A stretch of DNA of 8,096 nt from JALOOE01 sp964423545 (lineage in GTDB: Bacteria > Chloroflexota > Anaerolineae > CG2-30-64-16): assembly GCA_964423545.1 (NCBI GenBank), contig CAYRFV010000257.1, forward strand, positions 1 to 8,096, given 5' to 3'. The notes under the pieces were generated by a model. It was given only the letters and a program-made list of their open reading frames with translations, was not told the origin of the DNA and did not search any database. Each line of letters starts with the position of its first letter. Positions within the stretch are counted from its first letter, which is position 1. Positions 1-7,077 of the stretch are shown piece after piece. The position numbers and the translations under genes are program-made.

Positions 1-108
1 GTCAAGGAAAGCCCCGTTCGATGAACCGAGCCTGCCGCGCTGGAGCGGCAGGCTGGCCCGGCGCCCCTGTTCGAGCATGTCCGCGCGGCGGATCGGGGCG
101 GCGGACAG

Positions 109-1290
109 GTGGTGCAGTGGCTGGTCTTCTCCTCCTCAGTGGCCAACCAGGCGCGCGCTGCGCTGGCGTTGGACTGCGACCGGGGGCAGGTGGTCGAAGT
201 GATGGGGCGTGCGCTCGACCCGGCCAATGCCGTCCAGCCGGTGCGCGTCTCGGATGCCGCCTGGAAGGCCAATGTGCGCACCGGCGCGGCCGTCGACATC
301 CGTACGCTGCCCATCCCGATCCATGCGGTCGGTGACGGTGGGCCGTTCATCACTGGTGGCGTTACGGTCAGCAAGGACCCGGTTTCAGGCCGCGGGAATC
401 TCTCGTACAACCGTATGCAGGTGAAGGAGCCGCGCAGCTTCGGGTTCAACCTCAACGAATGGCGGCACGTGATGCAGTTTCTCAAGAACCGCGAGCAGGT
501 GAACGGAGCGCTGCCCGTCGCCGTTGCCATAGGCCTGGACCCGGCCATCACGATCGCCGCGGGCGCTCGCTATGACGGCGATGAATTGTGCATTGCAGGC
601 GCGATCCGCGGGGCGGGCGTCAAGGTGTGCCGCGGCGTCACGGTGGATATAGAGATTCCCGCCGAGGCCGAAATCGTTGTCGAAGGCTACCTCGCCCCGC
701 ACGAGCGACAGGGGGAGGGCAGCCTGGCGGAGTTCCACGGCTACTTCGGCGAGATCTGGGAGAGCCCGGTGTTCCACGTCACCGCGGTCTGCTGGCGCGA
801 TGATCCGATCTTTCAGACGATCATCCCCGGCTGGAACGAGCACGTGTACGTCGGCAACGTGCTGCCGCGAGAACCGCTGCTGCTGAAATTCGTTCGCCAT
901 GTCAGCAAGAACGTCACAGGCCTGCATATTCCGCCCTACTCCAGCGGTTTCAGCGCGATCGTGGCTCTCAACAAGACCAACCCCGGTGAACCCAGGAACG
1001 TCGCGTTGGCTGCTATGACCGCGCACGTCAACATCAAGTGGGTCATCGTTGTAGATTCGGATGTCGACATCTATGACCCCGCGGATGTGCTATGGGCGCT
1101 GAACACTCGCGTCGACTGGACCCGCGACATCTTCCTCATCCCTGGCGCGCAGGGCCACGAAATGGATCCGACCGCCGATATGCGCGGGGTGCATGCCAAG
1201 ATCGGGGTGGACGCCACTTTCGACAAGGGGCGCCGCGAGTACGCCGGTCGGGTGCGATATGCGCCGGTGGACCTGAGCAAGTACTTGTGA
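109..1290 (+). CDS. UbiD-family prenyl-FMN-dependent decarboxylase, N-terminus interrupted
   Basis: This is a member of the UbiD/Fdc family, which reversibly (de)carboxylates aromatic or unsaturated acids using prenylated FMN, a divalent metal and K+. Numbered from the GTG at 109 (393 residues), visible family residues are N97 and R102 in GNLSYNRMQ, H120 in WRH, E192 in IVVEG, and the acidic/His segment LAEFHGYFGE at 207-215. These match the cofactor/metal ligands and catalytic Arg/Glu region of the family. Members usually have about 450-490 residues. The same frame upstream (25-108) also looks like UbiD (EPAAL, then PAPLFEHV), but a TGA at 22-24 precedes it and the window edge cuts off the rest. 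The 109 GTG has no convincing ribosome binding site, so this is either a nonsense- or frameshift-damaged gene, an assembly error, or an N-terminally shortened protein. The substrate is unknown. The prenyl-FMN synthase gene ubiX is not in the window. Confidence 0.85.
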   Translation: MVQWLVFSSSVANQARAALALDCDRGQVVEVMGRALDPANAVQPVRVSDAAWKANVRTGAAVDIRTLPIPIHAVGDGGPFITGGVTVSKDPVSGRGNLSYNRMQVKEPRSFGFNLNEWRHVMQFLKNREQVNGALPVAVAIGLDPAITIAAGARYDGDELCIAGAIRGAGVKVCRGVTVDIEIPAEAEIVVEGYLAPHERQGEGSLAEFHGYFGEIWESPVFHVTAVCWRDDPIFQTIIPGWNEHVYVGNVLPREPLLLKFVRHVSKNVTGLHIPPYSSGFSAIVALNKTNPGEPRNVALAAMTAHVNIKWVIVVDSDVDIYDPADVLWALNTRVDWTRDIFLIPGAQGHEMDPTADMRGVHAKIGVDATFDKGRREYAGRVRYAPVDLSKYL

Positions 1291-1331
1291 CCAGCCGCAG
1301 GGAGGAGGCCCGGCGCCCCCTGTCTTCAATC

Positions 1332-1336
1332 AAGGA
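1332..1336 (+). promoter_or_regulatory. Ribosome binding site of the E2 gene
   Basis: AAGGA lies eight bases before the ATG at 1345 and decides that start. A much stronger purine run, GGGAGGAGG at 1300-1308, lies too far upstream (36 bases) to serve it and has no start codon at a usable distance. Confidence 0.55.
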
Positions 1337-1344
1337 TCGCCCTC

Positions 1345-2772
1345 ATGCAGATCATCATGCCGAAGCTCGGCCTCACCATGACCCAAGGCTCTATCACAGA
1401 GTGGCTGAAGGTCGAGGGGGACACGGCGAAAGCTGAAGAGGCCCTGTGCATCTATGAGACCGAGAAAGTCACCCTGGAGTTGGTCGCGCCTGAGGACGGC
1501 GTGCTGGCGCAGATTCTCGCGCCGGCCGGCGCCACGGTGCCGGCCGGCGCGCCGGTGTGTGAGTTCTTGACGAGCAGCGAAGCGATGGGGGCGAGGGGCG
1601 CCGGGCAGGGAATAGGGAGCCGGATGCCGGAGCCGGCGGCGCTCGCGGATCGGTCTGCGACTGCGCTGCACTCACTCCGGGCGCCGGCTGGTTCCCAGCA
1701 GCGCGCGTCCGGCGGCGGCGTGAATGCCACGCCGAAGGCCAGAGAGCTGGCGCGCCAGCAAGGCATCGCCCTGGCAGGCATTGCCGGCAGCGGACCGGAT
1801 GGCAGGGTGCAGGCGCAGGACGTTCTGGCTGCACGGCCGGCAGCGCCTGCGTCCGTCAGAGCGACGCCTCTCGCACGGCGCATGGCTGCGGCCGAAGGGA
1901 TCGACCTGCGGGTCGTCGTTGGCACGGGGCCGGAAGGCACGGTGACTCGGGATGATATTGAGGCTCTGGTCAAGGGCCAGGGACTGACCCCCTCAGGCCA
2001 GCGGGACGAGGGCCGTGAACCGGCACGTGCGACTACGGCTCCCCTGCCGGACGCTCTACAGGGGCCGTCTATCCGTTCCACTGAGCAGATCATCCGCCAT
2101 ACGGCGCTTCGTCGCACGATTGCAGAGCGGATGAGCCAGAGCGCGCTCACTGCGCCGCACGTGACTCTGATGGCCGAGGCGGAGGCGACGAATCTGGTCG
2201 CGGCGCGGATGCAGCTCAACCAGGAACTGCCGGACGCCGAAAAGATCAGCTATAACACGCTGCTGGCCGCGCTGGTCGCGCGAGCGCTGCGCGAGCATCC
2301 GGGCGTCAATGCCCGGTGGGAACCGGATGGCATCCACCTGCTCCCAGAGATCAACATCGCCCTGGCCGTCGACACGGAGCGGGGCCTGATGACGCCGGTG
2401 CTGCATGCAGTGGATCGGCTGAGTCTCCCTGCGATCCAGCGCGGCTATGCGACGCTGGCCGGCCGCGCCCTGGCAGGCAAATCGCTTCCGGATGACCTGT
2501 CCGGGGGCACGTTCACCCTCACCAACCTGGGCGCGCTTGACATCGACGGTTTCACACCCCTTATCAATCCGCCCCAGGCCGCCATCTTGGGGCTGGGCCG
2601 CATTGTCGAGAAACCGGTGGCCCGCGAGGGCGCAGTCGTCATCCGGCCCATGATGACCTTGAGCCTGAGCTTCGATCATCGCGTTGTCGACGGCGCGCCT
2701 GCCGCCCGCTTCCTGCAGCGCGTCAAGCAGTTGGTCGAACGGCCGATGGCGCTGCTGCTGCGGGATGCATGA
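1345..2772 (+). CDS. Dihydrolipoamide acyltransferase (E2) of a 2-oxoacid/acetoin-type dehydrogenase complex
   Basis: E2 core enzyme: its swinging lipoyl arm takes the acyl group from E1 and transfers it to CoA. The 475-residue protein has an N-terminal lipoyl domain (1-75) with the lipoylation lysine K41 in YETEKVTLEL. An Ala/Gly/Pro-rich linker follows, then two consecutive peripheral-subunit (E3)-binding domains at about 127-162 (ATPKARELA, then GSGPDGRV) and 172-209 (ATPLARRMA, then GTGPEGTV). A second linker leads to the acyltransferase domain (about 245-475). Its active site is DHRVVDG, with H445 and D449, and the family motif GTFTLTNLG lies at 388-396. AAGGA at 1332-1336, eight bases before the ATG, supports the start. 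The likely E1 partners are encoded at 5035-7064, separated by two unrelated genes. Family architecture fits pyruvate, branched-chain or acetoin complexes; the acyl group handled cannot be told from sequence. Confidence 0.93.
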   Translation: MQIIMPKLGLTMTQGSITEWLKVEGDTAKAEEALCIYETEKVTLELVAPEDGVLAQILAPAGATVPAGAPVCEFLTSSEAMGARGAGQGIGSRMPEPAALADRSATALHSLRAPAGSQQRASGGGVNATPKARELARQQGIALAGIAGSGPDGRVQAQDVLAARPAAPASVRATPLARRMAAAEGIDLRVVVGTGPEGTVTRDDIEALVKGQGLTPSGQRDEGREPARATTAPLPDALQGPSIRSTEQIIRHTALRRTIAERMSQSALTAPHVTLMAEAEATNLVAARMQLNQELPDAEKISYNTLLAALVARALREHPGVNARWEPDGIHLLPEINIALAVDTERGLMTPVLHAVDRLSLPAIQRGYATLAGRALAGKSLPDDLSGGTFTLTNLGALDIDGFTPLINPPQAAILGLGRIVEKPVAREGAVVIRPMMTLSLSFDHRVVDGAPAARFLQRVKQLVERPMALLLRDA

Positions 2773-4178
2773 AGGTGACGTCTGTGCTGTTGATTGATGG
2801 CGGGGTGCTTATCTCGCCCGGCGGCGCCGGGTTCACCGAGCGCATCGGCTGGCTGGCGATCGAAGGCGAGCGGATCGCAGGGACAGGGGCAGGCGCCGCG
2901 CCCCAGGAGTGGCGCGCCCGCGCGGGCCGCCTGATCGACGCGAGGCACATGGCGGTGTTGCCCGGCCTGACGAACGCTCACACGCACCTGTCGCAGACGT
3001 TCCTCCGGGGTCTGGCTGATGACCGGCCGCTGCTCCGCTGGCTGAAGGAGGTCATCTGGCCCGCGCAGGCTGCCATGACGCCGGAAGACATGCACCTGGC
3101 TGCCACACTCGGGTTGGTCGAGAACCTGCATTGCGGCGCGACGACGGTCGTTCAGCACCACAAGTTGCCCGGCCGTGCGCACGTGGACGCAGTCTGCCGT
3201 GCCGCCATCGAGGTCGGGGTTCGTCTGACCCTGGCGCGCGGCTGGGTCGACCTGGGCGCCAGCGGCGAACCGCTCGACCTCATTCTGGCCGAGTTGGATT
3301 GGCTGCATCGCACATGGCATGGTAGATCGGTGGTCGGTCCCCCGGCATCGCAAGACCCGACCGGCTGGCTTGCCCAGAAAGACAGGCCACGCAGCGCAGC
3401 ACCGCACATCCGCATGGCCTCCGGTCCGCTGGCGCCCTGGCGCTGTTCCGATGGCGCTATGCGCGAGGTCACCGCGTTGGCCCGGCAGTGGGGCGTGCCG
3501 ACCCACATCCACATCGCGGAGGCGCAGGACGAGATTGAGTTGATGCGCCAGCGCTGCGGCAGGCGGCACGTCGAGTGGCTGGCGGATCTCGGATGCCTGG
3601 GTGCGGAAACCCAACTCGTTCATGCGGTGCATGTGACCGATGCTGAAATTGACATAATATCAGAGTCGGGCGCGCGCGTGGTGCATTGTCCGACCAGCAA
3701 CATGTACCTGGCATCAGGCGCGGCTCCGGTGCGCAAGATGCTCGACCGCGGCGTCGCCGTGGCGCTGGGCTCCGATGGATCGGGTTCGAACAACTCGCAG
3801 GATCTATTGGAGTGCGCCAAGATCGCGGCGTTGTTGGCAAAGCATGCGACCGGTGATGCACAGGCGCTTCTGCCGTCGGATGTCGTGCAGATGATGACGG
3901 TGGGGCGCTGGGATGCGGGGGCGCAGGCGGGGCTGGAGCCGGGGGCTGTGGCCGATGTGATCCTCGTGAACCTGAACAATGCGCGCTGCCAGCCGGTGCA
4001 CAGCGCGCTTTCGGCGCTGGTCTACAATGCGAGCGGAGCGGACGTGCACACAGTGATCGTCGGCGGCGAGGTTCTGCTGGATGCCGGGCGGGTCACGATG
4101 CTGGACGAAGCTGCGCTGCTCGACGCATGTCGTGACGCGACCGCCCAGCTCATGCGGCGCGCCGGAATCGGGGGCTGA
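2769..4178 (+). CDS. Amidohydrolase-superfamily aminohydrolase (SAH/MTA deaminase, TrzN/AtzA-like group)
   Basis: Metal-dependent hydrolase of 469 residues, the usual length for the group, which removes amino or halide substituents from nitrogen heterocycles such as adenosine derivatives, guanine, cytosine or s-triazines. Visible metal and catalytic residues are H71 and H73 in NAHTHLSQTFLRG, H246, H248 and E251 in THIHIAEAQDE, H285/H288 in LVHAVHV, H306 in VVHCPTSN, and D336 in GSDGSGSNNSQD, which is followed by the SNN signature of this subgroup. The small beta-sandwich is built from both ends (about 1-65 and 385-440). About 25-30 residues (187-215) before GPLAPWRCSD look loosely conserved and may shape the substrate pocket. 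The ATG overlaps the E2 stop as ATGA, and no good Shine-Dalgarno is seen, so translational coupling to E2 is likely. The substrate is not determinable; a deaminase is the best guess, a dehalogenase or amide hydrolase is possible. Confidence 0.88.
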   Translation: MKVTSVLLIDGGVLISPGGAGFTERIGWLAIEGERIAGTGAGAAPQEWRARAGRLIDARHMAVLPGLTNAHTHLSQTFLRGLADDRPLLRWLKEVIWPAQAAMTPEDMHLAATLGLVENLHCGATTVVQHHKLPGRAHVDAVCRAAIEVGVRLTLARGWVDLGASGEPLDLILAELDWLHRTWHGRSVVGPPASQDPTGWLAQKDRPRSAAPHIRMASGPLAPWRCSDGAMREVTALARQWGVPTHIHIAEAQDEIELMRQRCGRRHVEWLADLGCLGAETQLVHAVHVTDAEIDIISESGARVVHCPTSNMYLASGAAPVRKMLDRGVAVALGSDGSGSNNSQDLLECAKIAALLAKHATGDAQALLPSDVVQMMTVGRWDAGAQAGLEPGAVADVILVNLNNARCQPVHSALSALVYNASGADVHTVIVGGEVLLDAGRVTMLDEAALLDACRDATAQLMRRAGIGG

Positions 4179-4206
4179 CACTGTGGAACAACCGAGACTT
4201 CTTCCG

Positions 4207-4941
4207 ATGACCACTTCCCTGAGGGGCCAGGTGGCGCTGGTCACGGGCGGGGGCGTGCGCGTGGGACGAACCATTGCGCTGGCGCTGGCACAACGGGGGG
4301 CGAGCGTTGCCTTCACCCACCTCGCCGGCGAGGAGTGCAGCCGCACGGTCGATGAGATCGCTGCGTCGGGCGTTGGGGCGATGTCGCTCATCCTTGACGT
4401 GCGCGAGCCGGGCGCACCTGCGCGGGTCGTCGAGCAGGTGATTGCCCGGTTCGGCCGGCTGGACATCCTGGTGAACAGTGCGTCCGTATGGCTGCGCGCG
4501 CCGCTCCTGGAGATCACGCAGGAGGCGTGGCAGCTTGCGCTGGACGTCAACCTGACCGGCCCGTTCTTGCTGAGCCAGGCCGCGGCGCCGCAGATGCTGC
4601 GACAGCAGTCCGGTTTGATCATCAACATCACCGATCTGTCTGCCTATCAGACGTGGCGCGAGTACGCGCACCATTCGGCCAGCAAAGCCGGCCTGGTCGG
4701 GCTCACGCGCGTCATGGCGGCGGAGCTCGCGCCGCACGTGCGCGTCAATGCGATCGCACCCGGCACCGTGCTCCTGCCTGAAGGCGCGACAGAGGCCAAG
4801 CGCCAGTGGGCGGAAGCGAATTCCCTTCTGAAGCGCGTCGGCCACCCAGAAGATGTCGCCCGCACCGTCCTCTTCATCGTCGACAGTGATTTTGCGACGG
4901 GTGCGGTCTACTTCGTGGACGGAGGACGCGCGCTGGTGTGA
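4207..4941 (+). CDS. Short-chain dehydrogenase/reductase, pteridine-reductase-like, with His at the catalytic Tyr position
   Basis: NAD(P)H-dependent Rossmann oxidoreductase of 244 residues. The dinucleotide-binding motif is TGGGVRVG (13-20), with the structural NSAS at 90-93, N115 in DVNLTGPF, the VRVNAIAPGTVLLPEG region at 178-193 and a C-terminal FVDGG. Spacing resembles pteridine reductase (PTR1), whose catalytic residues are Asp, then Tyr 13 residues later, then Lys four later. Here these positions hold D143 (NITDLSA), H156 and K160 (HSASK), so the normal Tyr is replaced by His. The chosen ATG begins just before the first beta strand. An in-frame GTG at 4183 would add eight residues, and neither start has a clear ribosome binding site. 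The gene follows the amidohydrolase by 28 bases. It could be a reductase for a pterin-like or other cyclic carbonyl/imine substrate, or a generic SDR; the substrate is unknown. Confidence 0.88.
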   Translation: MTTSLRGQVALVTGGGVRVGRTIALALAQRGASVAFTHLAGEECSRTVDEIAASGVGAMSLILDVREPGAPARVVEQVIARFGRLDILVNSASVWLRAPLLEITQEAWQLALDVNLTGPFLLSQAAAPQMLRQQSGLIINITDLSAYQTWREYAHHSASKAGLVGLTRVMAAELAPHVRVNAIAPGTVLLPEGATEAKRQWAEANSLLKRVGHPEDVARTVLFIVDSDFATGAVYFVDGGRALV

Positions 4942-4982
4942 CGGCGGGCAGTTCGCGCCATGCTGTAAGCCGCGCCGCCGTC
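4940..4982. repeat. Inverted repeat after the SDR gene, possible stem-loop
   Basis: GACGGCGG (4940-4947) is perfectly complementary to CCGCCGTC (4975-4982) across a 27-base loop, and the left arm overlaps the SDR stop codon. No T-run follows, so it is not a typical intrinsic terminator. It sits in the longest gap of the row (93 bases) and could be an mRNA processing, stability or attenuation element. In G+C-rich DNA an 8-base arm may also be chance. Confidence 0.35.
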
Positions 4983-4988
4983 GCGGGT

Positions 4989-5014
4989 CGTTGCTCGCCA
5001 CCCGACACGCAACG
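4989..5014. repeat. Small inverted repeat before the E1 alpha gene
   Basis: CGTTGC (4989-4994) pairs with GCAACG (5009-5014) around a 14-base loop, ending 12 bases before the ribosome binding site of the E1 alpha gene. It is a short stem that might influence initiation; chance is quite possible. Confidence 0.2.
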
Positions 5015-5025
5015 CGGTGCTTCAC

Positions 5026-5030
5026 GGAGG
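5026..5030 (+). promoter_or_regulatory. Ribosome binding site of the E1 alpha gene
   Basis: GGAGG four bases before the ATG at 5035 decides that start over an in-frame GTG at 5017, which has no comparable site and would place the GGAGG inside the coding region. Confidence 0.65.
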
Positions 5031-5034
5031 CACT

Positions 5035-6027
5035 ATGCCGATCTCAGACTATTCCACCGATACCCTCCTTCGCTTCCACCGCCTGATGCTCATGGTGCGT
5101 GAGTTCGAGCTGCGCGCTATCCGAGAGCGACAGGCCGGCCTGATCCCAGGCTTCATCCATAGCTGCGTCGGACAGGAGGCGACTGCCGCCGGCGCGTGCG
5201 CCGCGCTGTCCCCAGACGATGTGATCACCAGCACGCATCGCGGGCATGGTCACCTGATCGCCAAGGGCGGCGATCCGAAATTCATGATGGCCGAGCTGGC
5301 CGCACGAATCGACGGTTACTGCGGCGGCAAGGGCGGTTCGCTGCATATGACCGACTTTGACCTCGGCATCCTGGGTGCGAACGGCATCGTCGGCGGCGGC
5401 ATCCCTATTGCGGTCGGTGCAGGCCTGGCGTTTCAGCAGAGGCGTGAGCGCCGAGTGGCCCTGGCCTTCTTCGGCGACGGGGCGACCAACGAGGGCGCGT
5501 TCCACGAGGCGCTCAACCTGGCCGGGCTCTGGAAACTGCCCGTGATCTTCTTCTGTGAGAACAACCTGTACGGCGAAGGCACCCCCCAGGCCAAACAGGC
5601 GCCAGTGGCCGACCTGGCCGTACGTGCCAGCAGCTACGCGATGCCCGGCGTCACCGTGGACGGCAATGACGTACTGGCCGTCTACGAGGCGACGAAGCGC
5701 GCCGCGGACCGCGCGCGATCGGGTGGCGGGCCGACCTTTGTTGAGGGCAAGACCTACCGCCAACGCGGCCACTACGAGGGCGATCCGATGGTGTACCGCA
5801 GCAGGGGTGAGATGGAAGAGTGGAGGCGCCGCGATCCCGTGGTCGCCTTCCGTGTCCGTCTGCTGACTGAAGCCGGTGTCCCTGAACAAGAGATCATCGC
5901 CGTCGAGCAGGAAGTGCAGGCAGTGCTCGATGAGGCGGTCCGTTTCGCGAAAAGCAGCCCCAAGCCCGCCCCGGAGACAGCCCTGGCGGGTGTGTACGGC
6001 GACACGCACGGCGGGTTGGTCTTCTAG
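5035..6027 (+). CDS. Thiamine-diphosphate dehydrogenase E1 component, alpha subunit (pyruvate/acetoin dehydrogenase type)
   Basis: Alpha chain of the alpha2beta2 E1 enzyme, which uses thiamine diphosphate to decarboxylate a 2-oxoacid or cleave acetoin and passes the acyl unit to lipoyl-E2. Its 330 residues are the usual length. The thiamine-diphosphate/Mg motif begins GDGATNEG (147-154) and ends at NN (176-177). The conserved loop STHRGHGH is at 66-73, CGGKGGSLHM at 96-105, and the C-terminal phosphorylation-loop-like region TYRQRGHYEGD at 240-250. The RGHYEGD form and overall length resemble acetoin dehydrogenase alpha subunits (AcoA) more than mitochondrial-type pyruvate enzymes, but this does not fix the substrate. 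It is followed after 50 bases by the beta subunit and partnered by the E2 encoded at 1345-2772. Confidence 0.93.
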   Translation: MPISDYSTDTLLRFHRLMLMVREFELRAIRERQAGLIPGFIHSCVGQEATAAGACAALSPDDVITSTHRGHGHLIAKGGDPKFMMAELAARIDGYCGGKGGSLHMTDFDLGILGANGIVGGGIPIAVGAGLAFQQRRERRVALAFFGDGATNEGAFHEALNLAGLWKLPVIFFCENNLYGEGTPQAKQAPVADLAVRASSYAMPGVTVDGNDVLAVYEATKRAADRARSGGGPTFVEGKTYRQRGHYEGDPMVYRSRGEMEEWRRRDPVVAFRVRLLTEAGVPEQEIIAVEQEVQAVLDEAVRFAKSSPKPAPETALAGVYGDTHGGLVF

Positions 6028-6077
6028 CTGTTGGGGCGCTCGGACATTGGGCAGCGCGACCGCGAGAGGCATTCACG

Positions 6078-7064
6078 ATGAGAACAATCACCTACAGTCA
6101 GGCAATCTACGAGACGCTGCGCGAGGAGATGGCGCGCGATCCGAGTGTGGTGCTGATCGGCGAGGATGTCGGCGCCTTTGGAGGCGTTTGGGGCGTGTCC
6201 GGGGATCTCGTGCAGCGCTTCGGCGAGGATCGTGTACGCGACACGCCGATCAGCGAGACCGCCATCATCGGCGCAGGGCTCGGTGCGGCCATGATGGGTC
6301 TGCGACCGGTCGTCGAGATCATGTTCGGGGACTTTCTGCCGGTCGCAGGCGATCAGTTGGTCAACCAGCTTGCCAAGGCGCGCTACATGAGCGGGGGCAA
6401 GGCTAAGGTGCCTGTCACGGTGCGCATCACCACGGGAGCTCCGGGTTCGGCTGCCGCACAGCATTCGCAGTCGCCTGAAGGCTGGTACATGAATGTGCCT
6501 GGTCTCAAGATCGCTGTTCCTGCTACGCCGGCCGATGCGAAGGGGCTGCTGCGCACTGCCATCCGCGGGGAAGATCCTGTGCTCTTCTTCGAGCACAAGA
6601 TGCTCTACGCGACCCAAGGGGAAGCGCCCGACGATCCCGACTTCAGCGTGCCGTTCGGTCAGGCAGCCGTGCGCCGGCCGGGTGCAGACGTGACGGTGGT
6701 GGCGATCGGCGGGATGTTGCCCAAGGCGCTGGAGGCTGCCCAGCTGCTGGCGGCGGAAGGCATCGAGGCGGAAGTGATCGACCCTCGCACGCTGGTGCCG
6801 TTGGACAAGGAGTCGATCATCGCCTCGGTGCGCAAGACCAGCCGCGTCGTGATCGCCCATGAGGCGCACAAACGGCTTGGGCCCGGCGCAGAGATCGCCG
6901 CCATGATCGCCGAAGAGGCTGTCGGGTGGTTGGACGGCCCGATCGCACGGGTTGCCGCCAGGAATGTGCCGCTGCCCTACAGCCCCGAGCTGGAGAATTT
7001 CGTGCTGCCAGGGGTGGCGGACATCGTTGAGAAGGCGCGCGCGTTGGCGCGAAACCGGCTGTGA
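6078..7064 (+). CDS. Thiamine-diphosphate dehydrogenase E1 component, beta subunit (pyruvate/acetoin dehydrogenase type)
   Basis: Beta chain of the same E1, 328 residues as is usual. It starts with the typical ITYSQAIYETLREEM. Conserved features are GEDVG (28-32), ISETAIIGAGLGAAMMGLRP (58-77) with E60, the glutamate that activates thiamine diphosphate, GAPGSAAAQHSQSPEGWYMN (120-139) with the active-site His region H129, and the transketolase C-terminal domain from about 195 with EVIDPRTLVPLD (232-243) and the region HEAHKRLGPGAEIAA. GAGAGG at 6064-6069, eight bases before the ATG, supports the start. It pairs with the alpha subunit just upstream and with the E2 earlier in the row. The aldehyde:ferredoxin oxidoreductase gene begins 13 bases after its stop, so the two are probably co-transcribed. 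Confidence 0.94.
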   Translation: MRTITYSQAIYETLREEMARDPSVVLIGEDVGAFGGVWGVSGDLVQRFGEDRVRDTPISETAIIGAGLGAAMMGLRPVVEIMFGDFLPVAGDQLVNQLAKARYMSGGKAKVPVTVRITTGAPGSAAAQHSQSPEGWYMNVPGLKIAVPATPADAKGLLRTAIRGEDPVLFFEHKMLYATQGEAPDDPDFSVPFGQAAVRRPGADVTVVAIGGMLPKALEAAQLLAAEGIEAEVIDPRTLVPLDKESIIASVRKTSRVVIAHEAHKRLGPGAEIAAMIAEEAVGWLDGPIARVAARNVPLPYSPELENFVLPGVADIVEKARALARNRL

Positions 7065-7066
7065 AA

Positions 7067-7072
7067 AGGAGG
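7067..7072 (+). promoter_or_regulatory. Ribosome binding site of the aldehyde:ferredoxin oxidoreductase gene
   Basis: AGGAGG, the strongest Shine-Dalgarno in the window, is five bases before the ATG at 7078 and fixes that start. It begins three bases after the E1 beta stop codon. Confidence 0.75.
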
Positions 7073-7077
7073 CATCG

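Noticed and set aside
22..24. TGA as a recoded codon (Sec or Trp) in the UbiD gene
   Set aside because: TGA ends the other genes in normal fashion, and no Sec-type insertion structure or conserved Sec site is known for this family; mutation, frameshift or assembly error is simpler.
21..335. Open frame of 104 codons starting at ATG 21, overlapping the UbiD gene
   Set aside because: Low-complexity Arg/Gly/Ala product in the shadow of the UbiD frame; the UbiD frame has the conserved residues.
1519..1553. Repeated palindrome-like GC block (two copies of GCCGGCCGGCGC, 18 bases apart)
   Set aside because: It encodes the end of the lipoyl domain (PAGATVPAGAP) and follows from Ala/Pro/Gly codons; no evidence of a regulatory or mobile element.
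2676..3632. Long open frame on the - strand (318 codons) across the amidohydrolase gene
   Set aside because: It is an antisense shadow. The + strand product has full amidohydrolase motifs, and the - strand translation shows no recognisable domain; high G+C makes such open antisense frames common.
3649..3660. TTGACA followed directly by TAATAT, resembling promoter boxes
   Set aside because: The two boxes abut with no 16-18 base spacer, and the stretch lies in the middle of the amidohydrolase gene (coding EIDIIS). Not a promoter.
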